64,000 bases of DNA from Usnea hakonensis (Eukaryota > Ascomycota > Lecanoromycetes > Lecanorales > Parmeliaceae), in the NCBI GenBank assembly GCA_013423325.1, contig BLJB01000092.1, forward strand, positions 93,145 to 157,144. The letters are read 5' to 3'. Shown here piece after piece: positions 23,975 through 34,981 of the stretch. The position numbers and the translations under genes are program-made. Position 1 is the stretch's first letter, and every line of letters begins with the position of its first letter. The notes under the pieces were generated by a model that worked only from the letters and a program-made list of their open reading frames with translations, was not told the DNA's origin and did not search any database.

Positions 23975-25901
23975 TTAGCAAGTACAAGTACAAGCCTCAT
24001 TGAACGTCTCATACCCAGCCTCGATACACGAACATTTCGCATTCGGACCATTGCACTTCCCGTCACAATTTGTGTCCGTTCCGTAAAAGCCCGCACTGCA
24101 GACCGGCGGTGGCGGGGCGGACGTCGCCGCCGCCGTCGTCGTAGGAGTGGGCGTTGCGCAACCCGTGATCGGCGTGCACGTCGGCGTGTCCGCGATACCG
24201 CCCACCAAAGTGCAAGCCTGACACGCGCTGGTGTATGTGGAAGAGGCGATGGTGACAGGGTTGGTGCCGGTGGTGGTTGGGATGGCTGTGTAGGCGCAAC
24301 TTTGAGCCGGGTCGGTGGCAGAAGGGACTGTGAGGAGTGGGAGGGTCGTCGAGCCGCAGATACAGCCTCGGCCCGCGATGCCTTGGTCGGGATCTTCGTT
24401 TTGAAGGGTGCATGAAGGTGTTGGAGCGGGAGTCGCGGATGATGGGGGCGATGTTGTTGAACAGCCGTAAATGTCGGCCTGGCGCTTGGCCATCTTGCGT
24501 TGGGGAGGAGTCTTGAATTGGTTGAAGTAGGCGATGATGGCTTGCTCAGCTTTACTGACAGTGGACTCCATTTGTCCTGCTTGGTATCCACCTATATCTC
24601 GGAACTCGAATAGAGGTACTGCCCGCGTGGTGCCAACGACATTCTCTAGTGCTGTTCTTAAACCGCCGATTTGGCCGTCGATCAGGCCGTCGAGTACGGT
24701 AAGTCTGTCTGGCGATGGGCCACTTGCAATACTTGTCACCCAATCCTGTACTGTGAGGCAATCCTGCTTATTAGTATCTGTATTCTTGAGACACCATCCA
24801 ATGCTATCCATGTATGAATTTGGCGTTGGCGCTGCAACTGTGCCATCACAGAACTGTTGATCAAGGCTGTAGTTGTTATCAGTCGTATCCTGACGAAAAC
24901 AAGGTACACGACTTACTCAACGTCATCCTCGTAGTTTTTGTAGCAGGCAAGAATCTTTACGAGGTCGTAGAGAGTACCTGTACCTGGGAGTGCAGACTTG
25001 ACCTGAGCGTAGAGAGTGACAAATTCTGTCCGTGGCATGATAGAGACTGTGAACTTAGGACTCTCCGTTGAGTAGTTCGGGGGGCTCGTTGGGGTAGCGC
25101 CCTTGATGTAAGACATGAGGAGAGAAAAGAATCCAAGTACGTCGGCTTTGACACTATTTTGCGAGATACCATTCGGGCTGGATTGGAAAAAGTCCTGGGT
25201 CACAGATACAGCTTTTGCTGCCGCACGACTGCCAGATGGTATCAAAGGAGAAGGGGTTTGAGCCTTCAGTTTTGCGAAGAGATCACTGATGGCTTCGAAA
25301 GGTAAGGGTGCAGTGACTTGCATAGACCAGTAAATGTTACCCGGACCATTGCCTGTTTGAGGCTTTGATACTGCCCACGGATTGCAGTTGTTGCCTTCAA
25401 TATTCCATTGATTGTTGGGCATGCCTGAGTGTGGGTTCCATGCAATCTGCAAGATACAATTAGCATAGGGAAGAAGTTTATCTCAATTATCACATAATTC
25501 GTCCTTACGATATCGCTTGAAACTGCCGCAGCGGCAGCGGATGCTGCGCCAGTCCCAATCTTGATGGTTTGACCATTTAGAATGTATTCTGCAGTAAGCT
25601 TGCCAGCACTGTTTTCGGTTGTGTCTGCAGTGAGTTGCCAATTGTCTCCTTTGCGATCACCGACTTGTTGACCTTTCGCCTGGTTGGTATCCTGAGTGTT
25701 ACAACTTGGACTACTGAAACCCACAGCAGACGATTCGAACTCAACACCCATCCCAGCGGAATTGTCACTGGTGGGGCCATCCAAGGTCGGTGCTTCGTCA
25801 AAACATGGACCATTGGAATCTGCTTGTCGTCTCAGGTTGGGCGGTAAAGCAAAAACGGACGAGGACACCAAGAATGGAATGAGGAACGTGGCCTGCTTCA
25901 T
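23975..25901 (-). CDS. Large secreted fungal protein with cysteine-rich tail
   Basis: Three exons on the minus strand: 25509-25901, 24917-25446, 23975-24866, about 604 residues. It begins with a clear signal peptide, MKQATFLIPFLVSSSVFALP. The N-terminal and central part (residues about 20-410) contains GMGVEFESSAVGF, a KGQQVGDRKGDNWQLTADT stretch, VTQDFFQSSPNGISQNSVKA, SIMPRTEFVTLY, VQDWVTSI and FEFRDIGGY. I recognise this as a fungal secreted family of unknown function, in which the same order of motifs recurs. After a serine/threonine/proline-rich segment the last 150 residues hold many spaced cysteines and end GPNAKCSCIEAGYETFNEAC. That tail may be a wall-binding or protease-resistant module; this is inference. 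An alternative upstream start at 25988 would bury the signal peptide. Confidence 0.8.
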
Positions 25902-27123
25902 CGCGAGCGCAGATAGATACCTTCTGTTGCTACTGACTGAGTATGATTTGGTGATTTCGCTTGGGAAGGAAGAGGTTGTGGATATCACGAATAGAAAGCA
26001 GTGGGGGTGACATCTTAAGTAGTTTTTGCAACGTCTGCCATCCCTCTCAGACCATCAAAAGGCATCAGGGGGCTGACGACGGCTGACAAATAATTCTCGA
26101 CTTTCTGGTGGTGTAATTCCCACCGTCGTGGGTCGTGGTAGTCACCCATAAGTTGGCTGAGTGAGACGTGGCTACACAGCCTGCTCATGTGGTGCTCTCG
26201 TGGGCCGTGAGGCATGGCAGGCTGGCCGATGCTCAAATGCTTCTGATATGGCAAATTTGTTTCAGAAAAGTTGTAATATGCCAGGGATGGAGCTACAAAT
26301 TGGGGAAATAACGCCTTGGTTTGTTGCATTGCTAGGCAGCGTCTCTATCTTTAGCAGTATTGTTGGCGTAGCTCCCTGATCAGCTCGTAGTGCTCAAGCG
26401 GAAACATCAACACGAGAATAAGCACAACATTTGGGTGGCGACAAGGCGCAAGATTCTCACCCGAGCGTCAATCGGACGGCCTGGGATTTGGCTGCATGAG
26501 TGAAGATGGTGACATTGGATGAAAATTTCAGGCTCCAAAGAAAGTTGGAAAGAGTTCAGATAAGGATTTCATAGAGGTTCCCGATTATTACGTACGAGTA
26601 CCTAAGTATACTTCGGTGTTCATTTCTTGTCTACCAATGATCAAGTACTTCATTCCCTATACAATATATTTGATTTGCTCCTGACGTGGAGAAGGATTGC
26701 GGACATTATACGGACATGAAGGACCATAAAGTGGCTGAGCTGAGTGAAACAATACGTCTCGTAATGTAAGGTACCTTAGGTGTTCGGTAAGGCTTAGTAA
26801 TCTAGGTAAATATGTCAGATGCAGAGTAAAGTACTTTTTCCGAACCAATCATTGGACTTTATCACAATCTAAACTTAAAATTAGACCAATAAGCAAATAA
26901 GCAAATAAGCAAATAAGCCCGCCACTTTCTTTGCTTTCAGCTGTGTTCGTTTCATAAGTAATATGTGTCTTGTGTCTCCAACCTTCTAAGTTGACAGTAA
27001 TCTTTTCGTCCACACATCAAGCCCCGCGCATTACTTTGAATTTGATATCCTCTAGCATCTCTTCATCCAAGGAGCTGGATGACACTTTGAGTGACACTTC
27101 GCAACAGAACATCAACCGCCGCC
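25902..27123. other. Intergenic; 8-nt tandem repeat only
   Basis: No gene is supported. An imperfect tandem of AAGCAAAT, about 3.5 copies, lies at 26890-26918, upstream of the F-box gene. The rest holds the promoter of the divergent secreted-protein gene. Confidence 0.6.
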
Positions 27124-28099
27124 ATGTCATCAACACCCCTGCAAAGAGACGACGACTGCCATCCTTCTCTGTCCACGGCGCCGCCAGAAGTAGCGATAAA
27201 CATCTTCTGCCAGCTTCCCTCATTCTCCCATGTCTTTGCCCTCTCCGCAGTATGCCGTCGGCTAAGGCATCTTTGGCTGGACAGTTCCAATACAATCTAC
27301 AACCACGTAGCACCTAAGGCTATTCCCTGTGAGCGTGCCGCCCGTCGCTTCCTTGTTCATCAAGGTGGACCCGGTTTGGAACTTCCGATGTCTGCCAACT
27401 ACGTCGTCCGCGTGGCACAGAACGCAGAGATGATCGAGCACACTATTCTCCATTTTGAACGGGAGGTCGTGTGGCGGGTGCAAAGTGAGCTAAATTCTAA
27501 TCTTAGGTCCGTCAGGCATGTGCGATTAACATTCATGTGCAACAGTGGGTGGCTATAGCCCAGCAGAAAAAGAGGAATTCTATGGGCCGGGCGCGCGGCA
27601 GCATCCTTCTACCCTGACTCCCACCGAACGGACACGTTTTATTCGCTCCTACTACTCCGTCTGGGGTCTAATGAAAGTTGACCGCTCTGAATGGGACTCC
27701 AGGCTCCAAGAAATGACGTCCCAAGAGCTGCATTACCTAAACGAGATGACCAATTTGACAGACAGTATCGGAATGGAGGACATTGATCCTCCGCCAGTGC
27801 TCCCAATTCAGCCTCCTGACTCGCTCCACTCCATCATCCATAGCCAAGAGCAAAAACGATATGATCTCGGACAAAGCATATTGCAGCAGATACAGCGCAT
27901 TTCTCGGCGCCTCTTCGAACAAGAGACTCCATATACTGGTATCTATGCCAAACATGAGGGTGTTCACCCGTTCGTCACCTTGTGGGATCACTGGCAACCA
28001 TCTCTCAAGGACGTCGTCTTGCATAAGGGTCGAAGCGTTATCAAACCAAGTCTAGCGGTGATACAACAGTATTTGTGGAATGATGAATTGGATGAGTGA
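27124..28099 (+). CDS. F-box domain protein
   Basis: Two exons, 27124-27484 and 27546-28099, about 304 residues. The ATG at 27124 sits in a good context (GCCGCCATGTCA). Residues about 18-62 form an F-box: LSTAPPEVAINIFCQLPSF, then HVFALSAVCRRLRHLW, with the usual pattern of leucine/proline at the start and a terminal LW. The intron joins RVQ to MGGYSPAEKEEFYGPG without a frame break. The C-terminal region is helical and charged, without LRR, WD or kelch repeats. F-box proteins of this type link substrates to SCF ubiquitin ligases through Skp1; the target is unknown. The closing sequence is QQYLWNDELDE. Confidence 0.82.
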
Positions 28100-28826
28100 G
28101 TCAAAAGTTGTGCGAGGGAGCTGGATGACCTATGTTCGCTGTGGTATCTTGCAGAACACTGATATCAACGAGGGTATCCATGTACTGCTGTGGTAGCCTT
28201 ATTCCCCACAGCGTTCACCTTGAAACAAGTGGATGAAGGCCATAATCATCGAGAGTTTGACAAAAGGGAAGGCGGAAGTGGAGAGACGTGCGAGAAATGC
28301 GTGCATCCTCAGCTAGGATTTCTTTGAAGCCTCAATGCAAAATAGCATTGGGAAAGTCTCAGTACTGGTTCCTGAGATAATTTCATGGTCCGCTTAATGC
28401 TACATGCCGAATAAATCTGATGCGATCATATTAAAGCTTAGACATGATTAGAACTATCTAAGAGAGCTGTCTCTTCCTTCAAGGCTCAAGTTTGCCCATC
28501 CAATGCCTGCAGCGTCACTCAGTCTTAGCATCGTCTTCCTTTCCATGGCCAGGGGTCTACAACGCTCAAAGAAGGGCAGGGGACAGGCGAGAAAAGTGGC
28601 ATGCTGGTAAGCGATAAGTAGGGCATTGCTGAGGGATGTAGCTGGGTCTCTTGAACTTGGTGTACTACACAGGCGTGGAGTTGAAGAGAGGGTGCTCGTG
28701 TTGTCAGGCCTCTTGGTGCCGTCTTTCGTGGTGCTTTTCGTTGTCAGGCTTGCTACCTCAAAAGATACTCTAACACCTCGGACGCTCTGGGTTTACCACG
28801 AAAGATCTAGCATATTTTGAAAGGCT
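28100..28826. other. Intergenic; convergent 3' flanks, no gene seen
   Basis: This region lies between the convergent F-box and acetyltransferase genes. A 64-residue frame at 28,626 has no support. Confidence 0.6.
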
Positions 28827-29569
28827 TCAACACGTTTTATCTTCTTCTCCTTCTTTGGCATCCCTGACCATGGTGACCAAGTACATACCCTCGAAACCCG
28901 GGAACCTCTGCTCATCGACGTAGTGATAGGTATCAATTACCCGGAACCCTTGTTTTTGATACAGCCCATAGTCTGCCGCATCTTTGCTAGATTCGACTAT
29001 AGCCCTTGAGCGCCTTTCCTGGCTAATGCGGAGTGCCCACTTTACCAAGAGTGTTGCTGCGCCCTGTCTTCGGCGCGAAGGCTTAGTCGCTAATGCCTGT
29101 AGGTCTTTTCACGATGAGAATAATTCTTTTTACCACCTGCCGATATCAGGTTATTTCATTACTTACGACAATAGGAGCCCGGTGTCTGCAAATCCTTAAA
29201 CTCTCTTCGTCGATCAATCCTCGCATTGGCAGTCCACTCTACTGCCTCTCTAATGCCTTTGTCTACTTGGGGGAAATGGACATCACCATTCCCAACGTTG
29301 ACAAAAGGGCTCTCATCATAGAAACGTAGTGTGGCGAAGGCGCAAATCTCGCCTGTTTCAGCATCGATGACCTTGGCCGCCCTAACATTGGAATCTTCAA
29401 ACCCAAGAAGATTCATGAATCGTGTGATATTCTCAGCGCGAGCATGTTCACTCAGGTACCCTGGATACTGTGCCCTAATGGCTGGCAGGTTTGAGAAAGC
29501 CCCGCACTGGATTGAGAAAAGCGGGTCGAAGTCCTCGTCTCCGATATCTTCGCTGATGGCGAATGGCAT
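28827..29569 (-). CDS. GNAT-family N-acetyltransferase
   Basis: Two exons on the minus strand, 29167-29569 and 28827-29104, with a 62-nt intron; about 226 residues. The protein starts MPFAISEDIGDEDFDPLF, the usual first strand of fungal GNATs; an in-frame ATG 30 nt upstream is possible. Splicing at 29104 gives HLQALATKPSRRRQGAATLL, which is motif A with the acetyl-CoA pyrophosphate-binding R/Q-x-x-G-x-A loop at about residues 145-151. It is followed by motif B (DYGLYQKQGFRVIDTYHY). Such enzymes transfer acetyl groups from acetyl-CoA to small amines or proteins; the substrate is not predictable. Longer acceptors 3' of 29104 would break motif A. Confidence 0.82.
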
Positions 29570-30331
29570 GTTCAGAAGTTTTGCAATACTCTTGATCATC
29601 CGATGAGAACAGAAGATATCGTCGTTGTGACGGATGAGATGCCAGGCAGCTATAGTATATGAGATTCAATTGGAAAATGCGTCGGTGGATGGGTCGGAAT
29701 TCGGGCTGCTAATGAGGGGTGAGGTAAGCAAGCAGTCTTACAAGGCTATTGCGCCACACTACTCTGGGGTTTTTGACTAGCAACAAACTCAATCTAGCCT
29801 TGCCTTCCATTCACATGGCTTTCACGCTGCAAGTGCAGACAAAGCAAGCGTTCGCTTCGAATTATCCGTATCGTAAATTTCGGGTATGCAAACGCGTCGC
29901 AAATTCCGGGTCTTCCTCATCCGCCAGCGATGCCACTGCCGTTGACCAAGCAAAGAAAGGTCTCGCCTGGATTTCTTCCTAGAAATGGTACCAGTGGCAG
30001 AGAATATGTTGCAATTTCCAGGAAGGAAATCTCCGATCCAATGAGCTTTCCAAACGTCCGAAAGTGCCGGGCTGTCACCGAGGTCAAAATTTGTACAATT
30101 TGCCTGCAGCTCGCACATTAGACCCGCTTATCACCGCCCAACATACGCAATCACGGATTCAATATTGCCGGAGACCAGCGCAAGATGTGGACCTGGGGCC
30201 GACCACCGGCAAATAGAGAAAATATGTCGGCACAGCACTGTATTGCAGCCAACTACCTCTAGGCATTATTTCTCTGCTTGGTTTCAATCTTGCGTCTCTT
30301 CTTCCGTAGAAAGAATTCTCACTGCCACAGC
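29570..30331. other. Intergenic; no gene supported
   Basis: Only 60-105-residue overlapping frames without domains. The 3' half is the promoter of the UstYa-type gene. Confidence 0.6.
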
Positions 30332-31229
30332 ATGGCTCCAAATGAATATACGCTCATACAAGAAGAAAATGCCACTGATGAAGTCCTTAAGTGTCACCAT
30401 GATAGGAATATCGGCCCTAGCAAGAGACGTCGACTCATTGTTAGCATCACTTCCGTTACTCTCGTCCTGTCATTGGCCGTGAATGTACTTTTCTTCGTTT
30501 CCCACTCCTTACGCAGGCCATATAATCCGAACTCGTGCAGTACTGCTTTCGGTAATACCACTTTTCAGTCATGCATTCTATACTTGACTAAACTTTTCAT
30601 AGCCAGCCTCGAGCGCAATGAGCAAATTGCATGGACTACTGATAGCGATTTTGCCAGCCATAACAGAACCATATGGGATCAAGCTTGGGGGACTTTGGAT
30701 TTTAGTCCAGGCCTTGTAGCGATTAGTGATGATGTCGTAACACGTACAGGACTTCATCAGTCTCAGCGCTGGCCGTGGGATCAATCGAAGGGGCTGTATC
30801 TCCTACAAGGATTCCACAGTCTACACTGCCTAGTAAGCCACTTTACTCTGTTACTTGAACAAATACCCTATATTAAGCCTGGTGTAGATGTTATTACGGA
30901 CATCACTCACGGAGATGCACGACAGAGTGCCACAGAGCCGACACTTCGCTCATATAAATCACTGTCTTGATTCTCTTCGGCAAGAGATTATATGCAATGC
31001 GGATGATTCACCGAGATACTCGGGCTTGGATCAGACACATGGCACGGGCAAAGACCAATATCGATTGTGTAAGAGCTGGGCTAAACTGGAGGAGTGGGCG
31101 GCGAGCAACTCTGCCTGTTACGAACATAGACATGGGGTGGAGACGCTCGAAGAAGGAATCCCACTTGACAGTTTCAAACACTGTCCTGATGGAAGCGAGC
31201 CATGGAAAGCTGTATTGTCCGTGGGGTGA
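30332..31229 (+). CDS. UstYa-family (DUF3328) oxidase-like protein
   Basis: Three exons, 30332-30551, 30603-30832 and 30888-31229, about 263 residues, the normal size for the family. After a basic cytoplasmic start there is one membrane helix (LIVSITSVTLVLSLAVNVLF, about residues 37-56). The lumenal part carries the two diagnostic HxxHC motifs: FHSLHC at about 144-149, at the end of exon 2, and HINHC at about 172-176. The second is followed by LRQEIICNADDSPRY and RLCKSWAKLEEWAAS. Both introns preserve frame; the 51-nt first intron is itself a multiple of three, so the unspliced reading also stays open. UstYa/UstYb proteins are copper- or metal-dependent oxidases that cyclise or otherwise modify fungal ribosomal peptides, and relatives act on other cluster products. 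It heads the metabolite gene group described in the summary. Confidence 0.9.
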
Positions 31230-31533
31230 AACAGGCCGATGATGGAGATCGTTCACATGAGTTCGTCGCAGAGACATGTGTATTGTGCTGACTATATAGA
31301 CTTCGACATTCATTTCATGCAACACAACGCTGCGGGAGGTCTCTTGCAACATGTAGCGCGAGACACAAGAGATAAAGCGTAAATGAAACAAGCCCATTCA
31401 TTCATCATCCGCCGGCACAATCGACCATCTGACCCTGATCTCCAAATCATGACTGTGTCCATACCGCTGCTCTAAGCTTGTCATTCCCTTTCCACGTTAG
31501 AACCTGGCTTAGATCAAAGGTACGACTACATAC
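31230..31533. other. Convergent intergenic spacer
   Basis: 304 bases separate the UstYa stop from the end of the small minus-strand peptide gene. I see no further feature. Confidence 0.6.
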
Positions 31534-31728
31534 CTAACGAAGCGCATTTATGTCTCCTGTGTAGGCGCTGTCCGGAAGCAGTGGATCAACAGTATCTGCT
31601 TTTACATGAGGAAACGAGCAGACAGAATGTTTGTATGCAAGCAAAAGCCTACCTGGCGTCGGCATCGGCAATGCCAAAGCCCACGCGGAGAGCATGACGA
31701 TCGCCAACAAAGAAGTCGGCCACTTCAT
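31534..31728 (-). CDS. Candidate small secreted peptide (45 residues)
   Basis: Two exons on the minus strand, 31653-31728 and 31534-31595, joined by a 57-nt GT-AG intron. The first exon encodes a strong signal sequence, MKWPTSLLAIVMLSAWALA, followed by LPMPTP. The second adds a 20-residue tail ending DSAYTGDINALR before TAG. The acceptor is a tandem site (AAG then CAG), so one residue may be included or not. The mature chain would be about 26 residues with one tyrosine, no cysteine and no dibasic Kex2 site. The unspliced frame also stays open and would encode a longer tail. It is convergent with the UstYa gene 304 bp away, so a ribosomal peptide precursor is worth considering. The evidence for this is position and signal peptide only. 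It could equally be a chance frame. Confidence 0.4.
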   Translation of the reverse strand: MKWPTSLLAIVMLSAWALALPMPTPGRLLLAYKHSVCSFPHVKADTVDPLLPDSAYTGDINALR

Positions 31729-33389
31729 ACTGAAAGGTTTGAACCGGTGTGGTGGTCGCAAGTGGTCCAAAGTATGGAAGATGAGGGACGAAGTTGATTT
31801 TGGGGTTGCAGTCTGTGTAACAATGGATTTACTGAGCAGAGACAGCGACACTCCACCCTTTCGAAGTCAACTTATACGTACAAGAATACATTTCATTAGG
31901 CTGTCCGGAAATAATTCCGTCAAGAGATCGTCATGCCGAGGCGCATTCGGCTGTTGCACGATGCGGGGTGATATGCTACGAAGGATTGGGTGCCATCTTT
32001 CCGTCACCAATCGACGATCACTACTTTATTACAATAGGATACATGGTTTAACCCCGAGGCTTGGGTCGTAAAATTGAGATGATTTTTCATTATCAAGAGT
32101 GTCTCGAATCACGTAAGCCTATAAGACTTTCTCAAAGCTTGCACTACCAGCTTCCTCTGTGTGTTCGGCAATCCAGTCCTAGGGATTCGACCGCTCTCGG
32201 ATCACGGAGACTTTCCGTTTCACATAGCCATTTGGGTAAACATCTGGCACTGGTACCTATCCCTTTTGGTGACCGGCTCTACTCGGACCTTTCCTGTTGC
32301 TAATGCAGGAGAATTCCCGGGAACCCGGCACAGGGGCTTGTACCTAGATGCTGATCGTCTTATAGGCTCGTGAGAACGAGATCTAGTCCGCTAGTAGCAA
32401 TATTTGATGCAGGAGACCACTCTAGGAAAATCATCGGACTGTTTTTGCGGGATTTAAGAATGATTACATTAACCGAGTTGAAGGGTACGGAAATGGAATC
32501 GGTCCTTCCGACAAGGTGCGGCACGTTACGACTACTACTGCAGAATGGCTTGACTGTTGGGCTTCGGAAGTAAAGCACAGCAATTGCGCATCTTCGTAGG
32601 ATACGAAGGTGATGACGATATGATTGTCCAGATGCCTCATCGGGGCAGCAAAATGCTACGCTACTTTGCGCGAAATACTAATCTTACCCCGTGTTTGTAT
32701 TGTCCAAGAGGCCTTATCTCTACGTACCTTACGTTGGAAATCGCAACAAAATTTCTAGAGTTCTTTGACTCTAATAATTCTACTATATACAGTCGGATAT
32801 GGTTTAATTTAATCACATATCATTTTCTTACATAGATAAATAATATAGGATCTTAAAGTAAGGATCAAAAGTTTGAGGGTAGAGAGGTATTAGAGGAGGA
32901 TAACAAATTTGTTACGTCTCGGCGTTTATCGGACACTATGCAGCCTGCAGGATATCTTCTGAGCTCATGCAGGCCACGGAGCTGAAGATAAGGACGAACA
33001 CGGCCAACAATTTTATAGTGCTTACAACATATTTGTGGGGCAGTTGCAGTATCAATAATGTCCAAAGAAGACAATCAGGCCAATGGGCCCCGGAACAGTG
33101 TAATTATTTGTCCCCAATCATTTGGTCCAGTCGTATCTATAGCCGGACTCGTGTGGCGTCATCCTGCATCCAGCTTACCGCACCCGCCACTTACTCATAC
33201 ACCACTACCTAGAATTTGAGGAACAATAGCTACCTAGGCTGTCCCTTCACTGGCGTCTCCGTCTCGGGCTCAAAGACAGCCTCTGATATATCACTGCCAT
33301 TTCCATTTTCACATGACGAGTTGCCAGTATCGTGCTGCCTCACGCACTGAAGCACTCCAAACAAGATCTACAATAAGACCACCATCACT
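31729..33389. other. Intergenic; no gene supported
   Basis: Frames of 60-92 residues at 32,061-32,835 show no family. The sequence becomes AT-rich between 32,690 and 32,900. The end is the promoter of the SAT4-like gene. Confidence 0.55.
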
Positions 33390-34981
33390 ATGTCGCAGAA
33401 TCCGACAACCTCTCCATCAGGACTCATTGCAATGAGCTGTGTACTCCCTGTTCCTTTAATGCTTGCAGTTGGCTTGCGTTTTTGGCTACGCAGCACACAG
33501 AAACTATCATTAAAGGTAGATGACTGGTTAATGATACCAGCCCTGGTGAGTCAATTTCTTCATGGCGAGAGGACCAAGACTACTTTGCGGCTGTTACTAG
33601 AAATTTGACACTGTCGTTACCGCCAGGTTCTGTTTATTGGTATGTGCATATGCACAATAATAGGTATGAGCGAACAATTGAGATCCTCTATTATATGCTT
33701 ACCTCGGAGCATCTAGGTGTCCACAAAAAGGTTTGGGGGTATCCAGAACCGAATCCAGAAGCCGGGATCGAGGCCTGGAACAACAGCCTCATATATGAAG
33801 GCCAGGCAAGTTTCCACATCAGATTGCATTTCAAGGTCTACATGTCTAACACTCTCGTTCTAGCTTTTGGAAGCGTTTCAATTCATACAGATTTTGGCAC
33901 TCGGGTTTATCAAGCTTGGGGCCCTTTTCTTCTACCGCCGTATCTTCTCTACTGGGTCTCCTAACGCTACATTCAACACTATATTATACCTCTATATAGT
34001 GATTACAATTTTATGGATAATCGCCATGCTTATAATGAATGGCGCCCAGTGCGGTTCCCATATATCTACGCTCTGGACAACAAGCGTATCGGATTACATC
34101 GAGTACTGCATCTACACGTTCCCCTGGTTGATGGGCTTTGCGATATCGAATTTCTTACTCGATCTGATGATCCTCGCATTACCATTACCCAAGGTTCAAC
34201 TCAATTCAAACTAGGTAGAGATGAAATTCGCTTATAAGCCCCAGATCTGGTCCTTGCATGCAAATACCGCCCGAAAATTTGCTTTGACAATGGTATTTGG
34301 ATTGGCCGCAATGTTAGTACATACTTCGACCATACTGCATATCAGACTGAAAGCTTACTTTTGTTAGTGGTCTAGCCGCCAGCGCAGTCCGAATGTCCCA
34401 ATACATCCGTCTTACGGAATGTAGGTCTATTCTCTATACTCGTCAATCATAGATAGCAAAGGTTAACCGGAAATAAAGACGGACCTGATCCCAATGCCGA
34501 TGGACACCGTGAGTCCTGACCCAATGTCAAACATATAGATGAATGTGGCTTACTCCTATTCTTCGAAACAGTGGAAGATACTGGAACCGTCTTCTGGTCA
34601 AATCTGGAATGTGGCTTATGCCTCCTCGCCGTCAATCTCCCTTCCCTGTCCGCCATCTTCGGCAACACATCATTTCATATATCACAACTGGTCGCGAGTC
34701 TCCGTAGCGCAATATCATTGCGCTCGACGGGAAGTGATTCGCATCACTCATCGCGCTCAAGGACACGGGGAGCCGTTGGTGGTGAAGGTACTATTCTGAG
34801 TGTCGATAGTCATGCTGTCAACTCACAGGTCCGGCTACATGGGCCGACGAAGGGGCAGGGTGGAGACTGGTATCGATTGGGGGAACTCGAGAGTCGGGAT
34901 TCAGGTGCAGATGTACCTCGGGCCGGCGACAGCATGGATTATCATCGGAAGAGTGATGACAAGTGTGGCAACATGGTATGA
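33390..34981 (+). CDS. SAT4/rhodopsin-like seven-transmembrane protein, second copy
   Basis: Eight small exons keep phase throughout: 33390-33545, 33627-33663, 33717-33805, 33864-34193, 34245-34312, 34368-34420, 34479-34508, 34539-34981, about 401 residues. Reading along them gives the family landmarks: LRFWLR and LSLKVDDWLMIPAL, VLFIGMCICTIIG, QFIQILALGFIKLGALFFYR, ISNFLLDLMILALPLPKIWS, ARKFALTMVFGLAAIGLAAS, then ETVEDTGTVFWSNLECGLC and LLAVNLPSLSAIFG before a polar tail. Intron 3 (33806-33863) uses GC-AG with the consensus CAG|GCAAGT; intron 4 has a weak donor, AAG|GTTCAA. No stop falls in the joined frame, so it is probably functional despite looking fragmented in any single frame. SAT4-like genes are frequent members of fungal metabolite clusters; their role is mostly unknown. 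Confidence 0.78.
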
